A stretch of 64,000 nucleotides of DNA, taken from assembly GCA_910575665.1 (NCBI GenBank), contig CAJTFB010000009.1:1-64000 (forward strand), written 5' to 3'. The stretch is from Eubacteriaceae bacterium (GTDB taxonomy: Bacteria; Bacillota; Clostridia; Lachnospirales; Lachnospiraceae). Under the pieces are notes generated by a model. That model was given only the letters and a program-made list of their open reading frames with translations, had not been told where the DNA came from and made no database searches. The stretch's first letter is position 1. Every line of letters starts with the position of its first letter. Below are positions 7,797 through 17,603 of this stretch, piece after piece. The translations under genes were made by a program, and so were the position numbers.

Positions 7797-10250
7797 TTAT
7801 AATGTCACTTTTTCCAGCTTCCAGATCTCTTTTGCATATTCCTCGATGGTGCGGTCAGATGAGAACTTTCCACATTTTGCTACATTAAGAAGCGCCATTC
7901 TCGCCCAAGCCTCTTTGTCGCGGTATGCAGCGTCCACCTTCTTCTGCGCCTCTGCATAGGAGCGGAAATCTTTCAGGATAAAGTACTGGTCAGCACGCTC
8001 ATATCCGTTGGAATCCAAAAGAGAGGAATAGAGCTCACGGAACAGCTCCGGATCACCGTAAGTACCGTCTACCAGCTGGTCAACAACCTTGCGGATATCC
8101 TCGTCCGAATTGTAGATATCTCTTGGTTTGTACTCGTTATTGTGCTCAAAATCGATAACCTCCTGGGAAGAGAGTCCGAAGATAAAGGCGTTGTTCTCGC
8201 CAACCTCTTCCACGATCTCCACATTGGCGCCGTCCATGGTTCCAAGAGTCGGGGCGCCGTTCAACATAAATTTCATATTTCCGGTACCAGAGGCTTCTTT
8301 ACTTGCCGTCGAAATCTGCTCGGAAACGTCGGCTGCCGCAAAGATGATCTCGGCATTGCTGACGCGGTAGTTCTCGATGAATACTACCTTGATCTTTCCT
8401 TTGATGGAGGCGTCGTTATTCACCACGTCTGCCACACTGTTGATCAGCTTGATGATCGCCTTGGCACGACGGTATCCCGCGGATGCCTTGGCGCCAAAGA
8501 TAAAGGTATGAGGCACCATATCCAGCTCCGGATTTGCCTTGATCTGGTTGTACAGATACATCACGTGAAGGATGTTGAGCAGCTGGCGCTTATACTCATG
8601 AAGACGTTTTACCTGAACATCAAAGATGGAATTTGGATCTACGTCCACACCGTTATGTTCTTTGATATATTTGGCGAGCCGGATCTTATTCTGGTGCTTG
8701 ATATCCATAAACTGCTGTTTTGCCCTGGCGTCCTCTGCGTAGGGGGTCAGCTTATCCAACTGTGCCAGATCTTTGATCCAGCCCTGTCCGATCTTCTCAG
8801 TTACCCAGTCTGCCAGCAATGGGTTTCCGTGAAGCAGGAAACGTCTCTGGGTTATACCATTGGTCTTATTGTTAAATTTCTCAGGCATCATCTCATAGAA
8901 GTCTTTGAGTTCCTGGTTCTTTAAAATCTCCGTGTGAAGTCTTGCCACACCGTTGACAGAAAAGCCTGCAGCGATAGCAAGATGCGCCATCTTCACCTGA
9001 CCATCGTAGATGATCGCCATTTTCTTTACTTTATCAAAATTACCCGGATATTTCTCCGCGATCTCATTCTGGAACCGGCGGTTGATCTCCTCCGTGATCT
9101 GATAGATCCTCGGAAGAAGTCTCGAAAACAGGTCGATGGGCCATTTCTCCAATGCCTCAGACATGATGGTATGGTTTGTATAGGCACAGGTTTTTGTGGT
9201 GATCTCCCAGGCTTCTTCCCAATCCAGGAAGTACTCATCCAGAAGAATACGCATCAGTTCAGGAACCGTCACCGTCGGGTGGGTATCATTCAGCTGGAAG
9301 CATACCTTTTCCGGCAGCCCGTGAATGTCATCATGTTTCTCCATATATTTGGCAACCGCCCTCTGTACGCTGGCGGAAACAAAGAAGTACTGCTGTTTCA
9401 GTCTCAGCTCTTTACCGGCGATATGGTTGTCGTTGGGATAGAGGACCTCGCAGATGGTACGGGCAAGATTCTGCTGCTCCACAGCTTTCTGGTAGTCTCC
9501 CTTGTCAAAAGAATCCAGGTTAAAGGTATTGATGGCCTCGGCATCCCAGATACGAAGGGTATTCACGATACGGTTGCCGTATCCCACAACGGGAATGTCA
9601 TAGGGAACCGCCTTTACGGACTGATAATTCTCCTGCACGTAGCGGTCACGTCCGCTCTCATCCTTGCGGACAGCTACATGCCCGCCAAATTTTACCTCGG
9701 TGGAATATTCCGGACGCTTCATCTCAAATGGATTGCCATCTTTCAGCCAGTCGTCCGGCGCTTCGATCTGGAAACCATTCTCGATCTTCTGCATAAACAT
9801 ACCGTATTTGTAGCGGATACCGCAGCCATAAGCCGGATATCCAAGAGTGGATAATGATTCCAGGAAGCAGGCAGCCAATCGTCCCAGTCCACCATTTCCC
9901 AGCGCTGCATCTGGTTCTTCGTCTTCCAGAACGTCCAGATCCACACCCAGTTCCTCCAGAACCTCTCGAACCACCTTATCCTGCTTAAGGTTGATGATCA
10001 TATTCCCCAGCGCGCGGCCCATGAGAAATTCCATGGACAGATAATAAACCGTCTTGACATCCTTTTCCTCATACTGTTTGTGAGTTTCAAGCCAGTCGTC
10101 CACAACGATATCCTTTACCGCATAGGCAACCGCCTGAAACAGCTGCTGGCTGGTGGCATTTTCCACCGGCTTACGAAACAGTAGTTTCATATAATTCTCA
10201 ATGTCCTGTTTCAAATGAGCTTTTTTATCGTGTTCATTTAAAAAATTCAT
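7797..10250 (-). CDS. glgP: glycogen/starch/maltodextrin phosphorylase
   Basis: An 817-residue GT35 phosphorylase, the usual bacterial length. It cleaves alpha-1,4-glucans with phosphate to give glucose-1-phosphate, using pyridoxal phosphate. The PLP-lysine signature EASGTGNMKFMLNG is intact. Other family blocks are visible: YYLSMEFLMGR, ALGNGGLGRLAACFLES, VCFQLNDTHPT, FDVQVKRLHEYKRQLLN. The start is set at the ATG 10248-10250 because GAGGAAGAAT lies in front; the longer frame adds 12 residues with no site. It follows ileS by 44 bp on the same strand with no visible terminator between, so some read-through transcription is likely. It ends at a strong terminator. Confidence 0.97.
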   Translation of the reverse strand: MNFLNEHDKKAHLKQDIENYMKLLFRKPVENATSQQLFQAVAYAVKDIVVDDWLETHKQYEEKDVKTVYYLSMEFLMGRALGNMIINLKQDKVVREVLEELGVDLDVLEDEEPDAALGNGGLGRLAACFLESLSTLGYPAYGCGIRYKYGMFMQKIENGFQIEAPDDWLKDGNPFEMKRPEYSTEVKFGGHVAVRKDESGRDRYVQENYQSVKAVPYDIPVVGYGNRIVNTLRIWDAEAINTFNLDSFDKGDYQKAVEQQNLARTICEVLYPNDNHIAGKELRLKQQYFFVSASVQRAVAKYMEKHDDIHGLPEKVCFQLNDTHPTVTVPELMRILLDEYFLDWEEAWEITTKTCAYTNHTIMSEALEKWPIDLFSRLLPRIYQITEEINRRFQNEIAEKYPGNFDKVKKMAIIYDGQVKMAHLAIAAGFSVNGVARLHTEILKNQELKDFYEMMPEKFNNKTNGITQRRFLLHGNPLLADWVTEKIGQGWIKDLAQLDKLTPYAEDARAKQQFMDIKHQNKIRLAKYIKEHNGVDVDPNSIFDVQVKRLHEYKRQLLNILHVMYLYNQIKANPELDMVPHTFIFGAKASAGYRRAKAIIKLINSVADVVNNDASIKGKIKVVFIENYRVSNAEIIFAAADVSEQISTASKEASGTGNMKFMLNGAPTLGTMDGANVEIVEEVGENNAFIFGLSSQEVIDFEHNNEYKPRDIYNSDEDIRKVVDQLVDGTYGDPELFRELYSSLLDSNGYERADQYFILKDFRSYAEAQKKVDAAYRDKEAWARMALLNVAKCGKFSSDRTIEEYAKEIWKLEKVTL

Positions 10251-10294
10251 ATTCTTCCTCGCTTTCCTTTTGATTCTATATAACAATTCCTTCC

Positions 10295-13200
10295 CTAGAA
10301 AGAAATCTTTGCCACGCCAAAAGTAGCCTCTTCACCATTGATGGTCCACTCTGCCGTATGTCCCTGCATGTCTCCAATAATGATCTTATCGGCGAGTACC
10401 TCTGCCTTGATCTGCTCGGCATTCCGGACGATGACGTCGGTGATCCTCTCACTGCCCACCATATAAACCTCGATCAGATCCATCACCTTAAAGTCAGAAT
10501 CCTTTCGCATGTTCTGGATCTTGCTTATGATCTCGCGGACAAATCCTTCTTCGATCAGCTCCTCCGTCAAATGGGTATCGATCACCACAGTAATGCCGTG
10601 GTCTTCCTGGGATACATAACCCTCCATCTGGGCGGATTCGATCAAAAGATCTTCCTTCGCCAGAATTTCACCGGTACCTTCTACCTCTACCGTGATCTCA
10701 CCCTTTTCATTCAGCGCATCCATCGCCTGGTTTCCATCCAGTCCAGAAAGTACTACCTTCAGCGCATTCAGGCGGCTTCCAAACCGCTTACCGAGAGTGC
10801 GGAGCTGCGGTTTAAAGGTATATGTGGTAAATTCTCTCACATCGGTTGTAAATACCACCTCTTTGACATTCAGCTCCTCAGAGATAATTTCACAGTAAAA
10901 ATCTGACAGCTCTCCTTCTGCTTTTACATAAAGCTTTCCGATCGGCTGGCGGTTCTTGATGTTTGCCTCGTTCCGGCAGGCACGCCCCAGTACGACGATC
11001 TGCAGGATCTCATCCATCTTTGTCTCCAGCTCTTTGTCGATAAAGGCTGTATTCACTTCCGGAAAATCACAGAGATGAATGCTTTCCGGCGCATTTTCAT
11101 TTACACTGCACACCAGATTTCGGTAGATGCTCTCGGTCATAAACGGAATCATCGGAGCCGCCGCTTTGCTGACGGTCACTAGGGCTGTATACAACGTCAT
11201 ATAAGCATTGATCTTATCCTGCTCCATCCCCTTTGCCCAAAAACGCTCACGGCAGCGGCGCACATACCAGTTGCTCATATCATCCACAAAATCCTGAAGG
11301 GCTCTCGCCGTCTCCGGAATCCGGTATGCCGCAAGGTTCTCATCCACCTCTTTTACCACGGTATTGAGCTTGCTGAGCAGCCATTTATCCATCACAGATA
11401 ATTTATCATATTCCAGTGTATATTTTGACGCATCAAATTTATCTATATTAGCATAGAGGACAAAAAATGCATAGGTGTTCCACAGGGTGCCCATAAATTT
11501 GCGCTGTCCTTCCACAACGGCTTTGCCATGAAAACGGTTCGGCAGCCACGGAGCTGAATTTACATAGAAATACCAGCGGATGGCGTCGGCGCCATATTGT
11601 GTCAGCGCTTCCATCGGATCGATGGCATTTCCCTTGCTCTTACTCATCTTCTGGCCATTTTCGTCCTGTACGTGTCCCAGAACAATTACATTTTCATAAG
11701 GCGCTTTATTGAACAGCAGAGTAGATTCTGCCAGCAGCGTGTAGAACCATCCTCTGGTCTGATCCACTGCCTCTGAGATAAACTGAGCCGGGAACTGCTT
11801 TTCAAAGAGTTCTTTGTTTTCAAAGGGATAGTGATGCTGGGCAAAAGGCATCGCCCCGGAGTCAAACCAGCAGTCAATCACCTCCGGCACGCGGTGCATA
11901 GCCTCACCACAATGAGGACACGGAATCGTCACTTCGTCGATATAAGGACGATGAAGCTCGATCTTCGCCGCCTCCGGATCTCCGCTTTTCTCTGCCAGCT
12001 CTGCACGGCTGCCGATGGATTCCATATGGCCGCAGCTGCACTCCCACACATTTAACGGAGTGCCCCAGTAACGGTTTCTCGAAACGGCCCAGTCCTGTAC
12101 ATTTTCCAGCCAGTTCTGGAAACGTCCCTTTCCAATGGACTCTGGAATCCAGTTGATGGTATCGTTATTGCGGATGAGATCTTCTTTTACCTCGCTCATA
12201 CGGATATACCAGGATTCTCTCGCATAATAGATCAGCGGTGTGTCGCAGCGCCAGCAGAAAGGATAATCATGCTCAAATTTTGGCGCATCAAAGAGAAGTC
12301 CTTTCTTCTCCAGATCCTTCAGAATCGGCATATCTGCATCCTTAACAAACATTCCCGCATAATCCGTCTCTTCTGTCATCTCTCCCTTGCCGTCCACCAG
12401 CTGTACAAATGGAAGGTCATACCGGCGCCCCACCTGGGCATCGTCCTCACCAAATGCCGGCGCAATGTGTACGATACCAGTACCATCTGTCATGGTTACA
12501 TAGCTGTCGCAGGTGACAAAATATCCCTTTTTCTTCTGTTTCTCACAGATTCCCTTCGCATAATCAAACAGCGGCTCATATTCTTTCCGCTCCAGATCAG
12601 TTCCTTTAAAGGTCTCCAGCACTTCATATGCCTTTGTCTCTTCATTTCCCAGAACACCAAGCACATTGTCCAGCAATGCCTCTGCCATATAATACGTATA
12701 TCCGTCATTTGCTTTGACTTTACAATAGGCCTCCTCTGGATTTACACAGAGTGCCACATTGCTCGGCAGCGTCCAGGGCGTCGTGGTCCATGCAAGAAAA
12801 TATGCGTCTTCGCCTACTACTTTGAAACGGACGACAGCAGAGCGCTCTTTCACCGCCTTATAGCCCTGTGCCACCTCATGAGAGGACAGAGGGGTTCCGC
12901 AGCGCGGACAGTAGGGAACGATCTTAAAGCCCTTATACAACAGCTTTTTGTCCCAGATCTCCTTCAGCGCCCACCACTCGGACTCGATAAAATCGTCGTT
13001 GTAGGTTACATAGGGATCCTCCATATCCGCCCAGAATCCGACAACACCGGAGAAATCTTCCCACATTCCTTTGTACTTCCATACAGATTCCTTACATTTA
13101 GTGATAAAGGGATCCAGACCATATTCCTCGATCTGCTCCTTTCCGTCCAGCCCAAGAAGTTTCTCCACCTCCAGCTCTACCGGAAGTCCATGGGTATCCC

Positions 13201-13453
13201 AGCCCGCCTTACGGGGCACCTGGTACCCTTTCATTGTGCGGTACCTGGGGATCATATCCTTGATGACACGGGTCAGCACGTGGCCGATGTGGGGCTTTCC
13301 ATTTGCCGTTGGCGGTCCGTCATAAAACATATAGGTCGGACAGCCCTCCCGGAGCTGGATACTCTTTTTGAAAATATCTTGTTCCTTCCAGAACTTCTCT
13401 ACTTCCTTTTCCCGGTCGACAAAATTCAGACCGGTTGAAACCTTCTCGTACAT
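10295..13453 (-). CDS. ileS: isoleucyl-tRNA synthetase (IleS2, eukaryote-like type)
   Basis: A 1,052-residue class I aminoacyl-tRNA synthetase that charges tRNA-Ile. The HIGH motif is GPPTANGKPHIGH, and KMSKS appears in GQKMSKSKGNAID. Zinc-type cysteine pairs occur (YCPRCGTPLSSHE; CPHCGEAMH), and the editing-domain region contains TTTPWTLPSNVALCVNP. Length and the N-terminus (MYEKVSTGLNFVDREKEV) fit the longer type-2 enzymes, which tend to be naturally less sensitive to mupirocin. The start at 13451-13453 has GGAGGATAAGA directly upstream; the open frame extends 72 codons further only because the leader is open. A T-box leader (13611-13882) controls it. Confidence 0.97.
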   Translation of the reverse strand: MYEKVSTGLNFVDREKEVEKFWKEQDIFKKSIQLREGCPTYMFYDGPPTANGKPHIGHVLTRVIKDMIPRYRTMKGYQVPRKAGWDTHGLPVELEVEKLLGLDGKEQIEEYGLDPFITKCKESVWKYKGMWEDFSGVVGFWADMEDPYVTYNDDFIESEWWALKEIWDKKLLYKGFKIVPYCPRCGTPLSSHEVAQGYKAVKERSAVVRFKVVGEDAYFLAWTTTPWTLPSNVALCVNPEEAYCKVKANDGYTYYMAEALLDNVLGVLGNEETKAYEVLETFKGTDLERKEYEPLFDYAKGICEKQKKKGYFVTCDSYVTMTDGTGIVHIAPAFGEDDAQVGRRYDLPFVQLVDGKGEMTEETDYAGMFVKDADMPILKDLEKKGLLFDAPKFEHDYPFCWRCDTPLIYYARESWYIRMSEVKEDLIRNNDTINWIPESIGKGRFQNWLENVQDWAVSRNRYWGTPLNVWECSCGHMESIGSRAELAEKSGDPEAAKIELHRPYIDEVTIPCPHCGEAMHRVPEVIDCWFDSGAMPFAQHHYPFENKELFEKQFPAQFISEAVDQTRGWFYTLLAESTLLFNKAPYENVIVLGHVQDENGQKMSKSKGNAIDPMEALTQYGADAIRWYFYVNSAPWLPNRFHGKAVVEGQRKFMGTLWNTYAFFVLYANIDKFDASKYTLEYDKLSVMDKWLLSKLNTVVKEVDENLAAYRIPETARALQDFVDDMSNWYVRRCRERFWAKGMEQDKINAYMTLYTALVTVSKAAAPMIPFMTESIYRNLVCSVNENAPESIHLCDFPEVNTAFIDKELETKMDEILQIVVLGRACRNEANIKNRQPIGKLYVKAEGELSDFYCEIISEELNVKEVVFTTDVREFTTYTFKPQLRTLGKRFGSRLNALKVVLSGLDGNQAMDALNEKGEITVEVEGTGEILAKEDLLIESAQMEGYVSQEDHGITVVIDTHLTEELIEEGFVREIISKIQNMRKDSDFKVMDLIEVYMVGSERITDVIVRNAEQIKAEVLADKIIIGDMQGHTAEWTINGEEATFGVAKISF

Positions 13454-13467
13454 TCTTATCCTCCATT

Positions 13468-13544
13468 CGCACACGCTTTTTGTGCATAAAGAAGTTTGGC
13501 CGTGTGCGCACAAACTTCCTGAGCGAAAAATATATTTTTCACTC
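13468..13544 (-). repeat. structured leader element, copy 1 (upstream of ileS)
   Basis: Between the T-box terminator and the ileS RBS. On the minus strand: a palindromic hairpin GAGTGAAAAATATATTTTTCGCTC (13521-13544) is followed by GAAGTTTG/CAAACTTC arms and by a 3' part with the core TGCACAAAAAGCGTGTGCG (13468-13486) that pairs with GCGCACAC. The same order of parts, with different bases but an invariant CAAAAAGC core, recurs before the dinJ-like gene and (in part) before thiC. Confidence 0.6.
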
Positions 13545-13610
13545 TTGTCCTCCTTGCAAAATTGCTCTATTGGTTTACTGATTCGCGTCGTCTGGGCGAT
13601 AGCACCATAG

Positions 13611-13882
13611 ACCCAAAAGGGCTTCCACCCAAAAAAGGATGAAAGCCCCAAAGCTGTCATAGTTACCACCTGTTTTGTAAGATCGGGCTGCCATGAGAAC
13701 CCATAACCGCCGAATCATCTCCATATAACGGTGGAATCCGGATCAGCCTACTTGATAACCCGTTCGGCATCACAACTCAGGGGTGATCTTCACATAAGCA
13801 TACTCATACCGCGTTCCCACTATCCACGGCTCACTGCAACTTTCTTCTCTCTGCTACTGTCCCCATCAAAGTCTTTTTCTTA
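13611..13882 (-). promoter_or_regulatory. T-box riboswitch (isoleucine) of ileS
   Basis: The leader transcribed on the minus strand has an AGTA motif in the Stem I region and an ATC (Ile) specifier candidate at 13785-13787 followed by A. The T-box sequence AGGTGGTAACT (around 13661-13671) has a UGGU that matches the ACCA end of tRNA-Ile. It ends in an intrinsic terminator: GGGCTTTCATCC (13637-13648), loop, GGGTGGAAGCCC (13619-13630), TTTT (13615-13618). Uncharged tRNA-Ile should stabilise the antiterminator and switch on ileS. The T-box segment departs from the common GGTGGTACCGCG after GGTGGTA. Confidence 0.88.
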
Positions 13883-13888
13883 ACCTAT

Positions 13889-13917
13889 ATAATAATTACT
13901 TTTTCAAAAAATGTCAA
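13889..13917 (-). promoter_or_regulatory. promoter of the T-box/ileS transcript
   Basis: TTGACA (13912-13917), a 17-bp spacer and TATTAT (13889-13894) on the minus strand, placed about 10 bp before the T-box leader begins. A near-consensus housekeeping promoter. Confidence 0.85.
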
Positions 13918-13940
13918 TGAATAATTGCAAAAATATGTTT

Positions 13941-15032
13941 TCAGGTGCATGGTTCATATTCCTTTAACAGATCCGGATCCAGCTTGATTCGGTTGTCCAT
14001 GGTCTTCATGATATCCACCAGCTCCAGCCCTTCACAGGAAGACGGGTTGGAAAGGTCATAAAGCTTGTTATCACGGAAGCTGAGTACCCAAGGTCTGAAA
14101 ATGTCCATTTCGTTTTCAATGATGACAAGTCCCTTTTCATGCCCTGTCAGCTCCACACAGACACCAGGATAGAGAACATTGATACCGTTGATCAGAGCCT
14201 GTACTACCACCGGATCGTAAATCTCCGGATCTGCCAGAAGCGCCCGCAGTGCCTTCACCTCACTGGTAGGCTCTTCAAAGGACTTCATAGCGGTCATCCG
14301 GTCATAGGCATCCGCCACATACAAGATCGCCGCATTGACATTTGCCCATGCTGCTTCGGCGGCTTTCCCATTCTCGTCTACTTCACTCTGATACATTTCC
14401 TGCATATGCTGTACAATGCGAAGTATATCCTCCTCCAGCTCTCCATAGTTTTTCAGCGTCTCGATGGTATTGACACGGACGAGATCACGAGTTTGTACAT
14501 CTTCGTCCTCTGATCCTCCCTGTCTCACCTTGACACCGCCACAGTCGTGCAGAAGCGCCGCTTTTACAATGGAATTGACCCTTGCCGCGGGCATACTCAT
14601 GCGACCCGCGATGATCGCGGAAAGGATCGCTACATTTATACTATGTTTATATACAAAATCGTCACTGCTGCGAAGACTCTGGACAAAATTGATCTTATGA
14701 GGGAGATTGGAATAATTTTTAATGATCAGGCTGCAGAGCCAGTCCAGTCCCTTGTCCTTCTTGCCCGCTGCGATCAGATCAAGATCCTCACGGATGCTGA
14801 ATACCGCCATGGTCTGAAACCTTTCAAAATTGATGTCTTCCTCTGACATCGGGGGAAGCGGCTCAGCGGGTTCCAGTATGTATAATCCAATCAGGCCGAA
14901 ATTTTTTATTCCAAATATGGCCTGCATCGTAAGTTTGGTGTCCCGGTCATGCAAAAGTACGCCATTCTTGTTATAAATCGGCTTACCCAGACGCATCCCC
15001 GGCTTTAAATCATCTACTTTTACAAAAAGCAT
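13941..15032 (-). CDS. HD-GYP-like HD-domain phosphohydrolase
   Basis: A 363-residue cytoplasmic protein. The N-terminal part (DLKPGMRLGKPIYNKNGVLL) is the small beta domain often found before HD-GYP domains. The HD domain follows with HSINVAILSAII and ALLHDCGG (the HD pair), and a later region VADAYDRMTAMKSF that matches the 'D.YDAMT..R' end of HD-GYP phosphodiesterases. The classic GYP segment is not intact: after LLHDCGG the expected 'K...P..IL.K...L' is replaced by a short acidic stretch (GGSEDEDVQ). It may therefore be a weak or inactive cyclic-di-GMP hydrolase or a sensor. The start at 15030-15032 has AAAGGAGAAAGATT. A cyclic-di-GMP link is interesting given the PelD-like protein in the window. 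Confidence 0.8.
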   Translation of the reverse strand: MLFVKVDDLKPGMRLGKPIYNKNGVLLHDRDTKLTMQAIFGIKNFGLIGLYILEPAEPLPPMSEEDINFERFQTMAVFSIREDLDLIAAGKKDKGLDWLCSLIIKNYSNLPHKINFVQSLRSSDDFVYKHSINVAILSAIIAGRMSMPAARVNSIVKAALLHDCGGVKVRQGGSEDEDVQTRDLVRVNTIETLKNYGELEEDILRIVQHMQEMYQSEVDENGKAAEAAWANVNAAILYVADAYDRMTAMKSFEEPTSEVKALRALLADPEIYDPVVVQALINGINVLYPGVCVELTGHEKGLVIIENEMDIFRPWVLSFRDNKLYDLSNPSSCEGLELVDIMKTMDNRIKLDPDLLKEYEPCT

Positions 15033-15065
15033 AATCTTTCTCCTTTCACGTTTTCGACACACTTA

Positions 15066-15077
15066 TATACTAGTATA
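15066..15077. promoter_or_regulatory. 12-bp palindrome in a divergent intergenic region
   Basis: TATACTAGTATA is a perfect palindrome between the divergent HD-domain and subtilase genes. It could be part of a promoter (TATAAT overlaps at 15074-15079) or an operator; no other evidence. Confidence 0.3.
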
Positions 15078-15145
15078 ATGATAACAGTTATGATAAAATA
15101 ATACAATATGAAATTAAAATTTTTACATATTTTTGGAGGAATGTT

Positions 15146-17419
15146 ATGAAAAATAAAATCCTGTCACTACTGTTGATTTTGGCGTTTTTCCTCAGCGTTT
15201 TCCCAGCTTATTCCATTGCTGAAGCGAAATCGGTAGAAACCAGCAAAAACAAGGTTTCATTGGAAGAAGGCGAATACGAAGAGGGGACTGTACTTGTGAC
15301 CATCGCCTCCCCTGAAGAGACTTCTCTGACCAGGGAGGGTGCCGCTTCCTTTGATCGAAAGATCCGTATTCAGGAAACCTATGACCTGGGGGATGCTGAC
15401 ATCTTAGCGAAAAGCAGGCAGCAGAAGAATTTTCTCTCCGACAAAACGCTGTATGTGTCGGAGGTATCTTCCAACACTTATTCCACGAAAGAGCTGATGA
15501 ACAAACTGGACCGCAAGGCATATGTGGTTTCTGTGGAACCAGATTATATCCAAAACCTCACATCACTCACGCAGGATACTTACTCAGAAGAACAGTGGTA
15601 TCTGGATAACGGAAGCCATTTTCAAGGCAGCAGCAATGGTATTTCCTACCGCTCCACGATGTCAAAAACCAAAAAAGGTACTCCCATCGTCGCTGTTATG
15701 GATACGGGCATAAATTATGAACACGAAGACCTCGCCGGGCGAATGTGGAACAATCCCTATCTCTCCAAAGGACTTCCCGGCATCCATGGCTATGATTTTA
15801 CGAGTAACAACGCCTACTGCATGGATATTCTGGGGCATGGGACCCACTGCGCCGGTGTTATTGCGGCTGAAGCCGATAACCAGAAAGGTATCGCTGGGAT
15901 CTCCAATGCCCAGTTAATGGCGCTTAAAGTATTTGACACTGAGGGCAAAACAAGAAATTCAGATATTGTAGAAGCTCTGAATTATATCATTCAGGCAAAA
16001 CAGGCTGGGGCAAATATCGTCGCTGTCAACTGTTCCTGGGGAGGGGGAACCTCCAGCTATGCTATGTCAGCTCTGGTTCATCAGATCGGTGTGTCCGGCA
16101 CCCTTTTTGTCTTTGCCGCCGGCAATGACAGCGTCAACCATGACATCAATTATTACTCTTGTCCCTACGATCTGTACCAGGGAGAATATGCCATTTCAGA
16201 CAACCGCAATTTTATCATTATAACCGGCGCTTCGGATCCCAATGACAATGCCTGCAGTTTTTCCGATTATGGAAAAGAGGATGTGGATCTCTTCGCTCCT
16301 GGGGACCGTATTTTATCTACCTACTGCGAAGATAATTATTTCCCAGGCATCGGTTCCAAGAATGAGGCGCCGGATCAGACAGAGCATTTTCTGACCTTCG
16401 ATTCCGATATCGAATGTCAGAAGCTCTATACGGATAAAGACTTGGGGATACCTGTCCAGGCAAAAGCAGATTTGCGTTACACCCGTGAAAAAGATTTTCA
16501 AGAAGATTCGAATTCCGGAAGTCTTCAATGGACCATAAATCTCGATGATTCATTTTCATTTAAAGAGAAGGAAAATTATTTGTATCTTGATGTGACAGAT
16601 ACCAATCCCGACGTCACAGCGAATTACTATGTATCATTGATCTTAGGAGATACTGATATCCATGGCCGCTTTACCTGGAGTCATGTGGTAAAGAAGTCCA
16701 GTGGCCCATATGGTTCAGCGAATAACCGTTTTTACCGGACAAATGACGGGCGGATCTTTTTTAAGATTTTGGGCATCGTTTCCTCCGGTAGATCCACTGG
16801 AACCAGTCAGTATTATATTGACCACATTGGAATCTCTGTCCAAAACCCGGATACGACACAATTTGGGCAGTATGAACTTATGAAGGGCACCTCCATGGCA
16901 GCTCCTATGGTCACAGGGGCAGTGGCGCTTCTCAGTGAAATCTACCCAGAAGACAGCACCACTAACCGCCGGAATCGTCTTCTTACCTGTGTAAAAACCG
17001 CGGCAGGCGTCACCGGAAAATGTTCTACCAATGGTGTCCTGGATCTGAGCCGGATGGACAGCTATATTCCTCCAGCCAACTCATCCGTGATACCTCCTTC
17101 CTTTGTCACATCAGAACAAAAAAGATCTTCCACTGTGGCAAATAAAAAGAAAATTAAAATAAAGAAAATAAAGATACGCGCCTCCAAAACTGCTCTGAAA
17201 GCTGGTAAAAAGCGAAAGCTCAAAGTGTTTATCTCGCCCTCGAATGCCACAAATAAAAAAGTTAAATGGAGTTCTTCAAAGAAAAAATGGGCGACGGTAG
17301 ACAGCAAAGGTATTGTCACTGCCAAAAAGAAAGGGCGGGGACATACAGTTAAGATCACGGCAACTGCAAGAGATGGAAGCCGCAAAAAAGCGGTGTTCCG
17401 AATCCGTATCAAAAAATAA
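15146..17419 (+). CDS. secreted subtilisin-like serine protease with C-terminal Big2-type domain
   Basis: A 757-residue S8 family protease. The signal peptide is residues 1-27 (ILSLLLILAFFLSVF core), followed by a propeptide-like region to about 130. The catalytic triad is visible: Asp186 in VAVMDTGIN, His231 in GHGTHCAG and Ser583 in GTSMAAPMVTG. About 200 extra residues lie between the Asn/oxyanion region (FAAGND) and the Ser, an insertion that probably forms a jelly-roll-like domain. The last ~90 residues form a very Lys-rich Big2-type (Ig-like) domain (VKWSSSKKKWATVDSKGIVTA), probably for cell-wall binding. The RBS TTTGGAGGAATGTT precedes the ATG. It should act outside the cell in protein degradation or processing. 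No LPXTG motif is seen. Confidence 0.93.
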   Translation: MKNKILSLLLILAFFLSVFPAYSIAEAKSVETSKNKVSLEEGEYEEGTVLVTIASPEETSLTREGAASFDRKIRIQETYDLGDADILAKSRQQKNFLSDKTLYVSEVSSNTYSTKELMNKLDRKAYVVSVEPDYIQNLTSLTQDTYSEEQWYLDNGSHFQGSSNGISYRSTMSKTKKGTPIVAVMDTGINYEHEDLAGRMWNNPYLSKGLPGIHGYDFTSNNAYCMDILGHGTHCAGVIAAEADNQKGIAGISNAQLMALKVFDTEGKTRNSDIVEALNYIIQAKQAGANIVAVNCSWGGGTSSYAMSALVHQIGVSGTLFVFAAGNDSVNHDINYYSCPYDLYQGEYAISDNRNFIIITGASDPNDNACSFSDYGKEDVDLFAPGDRILSTYCEDNYFPGIGSKNEAPDQTEHFLTFDSDIECQKLYTDKDLGIPVQAKADLRYTREKDFQEDSNSGSLQWTINLDDSFSFKEKENYLYLDVTDTNPDVTANYYVSLILGDTDIHGRFTWSHVVKKSSGPYGSANNRFYRTNDGRIFFKILGIVSSGRSTGTSQYYIDHIGISVQNPDTTQFGQYELMKGTSMAAPMVTGAVALLSEIYPEDSTTNRRNRLLTCVKTAAGVTGKCSTNGVLDLSRMDSYIPPANSSVIPPSFVTSEQKRSSTVANKKKIKIKKIKIRASKTALKAGKKRKLKVFISPSNATNKKVKWSSSKKKWATVDSKGIVTAKKKGRGHTVKITATARDGSRKKAVFRIRIKK

Positions 17420-17498
17420 GTAGTCATCTATGAGACTACTTCCAAGAACTGGGAAATCTAAGTCGATTGTTTCGTGCTGACAGAACTTGCTGATTCTT

Positions 17499-17530
17499 AA
17501 AAGGTGCGCGCTTCTCAGCCGCACCTTTTT
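17499..17530 (+). terminator. terminator after the subtilase gene
   Basis: AAAAGGTGCG (17499-17508), an 11-nt loop, CGCACCTTTTT (17520-17530): a perfect stem with a T-run. An upstream small hairpin AAGTAGTC/GACTACTT (17418-17441) overlaps the stop codon. Confidence 0.85.
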
Positions 17531-17603
17531 ATCTTGATTTTTCTTATATTTTTACATATACTTAATTATAAAAGAAAAAAATCATTGCTGTGGAGGTTAT
17601 CAT

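Noticed and set aside
8142-9854. Long plus-strand open frames opposite glgP (260 and 306 codons)
   Set aside because: They are antisense shadows of a highly conserved gene, without ribosome-binding sites or family motifs.
12269-13438. 389-codon plus-strand open frame opposite ileS
   Set aside because: Shadow of the ileS frame; composition and motifs belong to the minus-strand gene.
13454-13669. 72-residue N-terminal extension of IleS
   Set aside because: The frame is open, but it runs through the T-box terminator, and the ATG at 13453 has a strong ribosome-binding site and gives the normal N-terminus.
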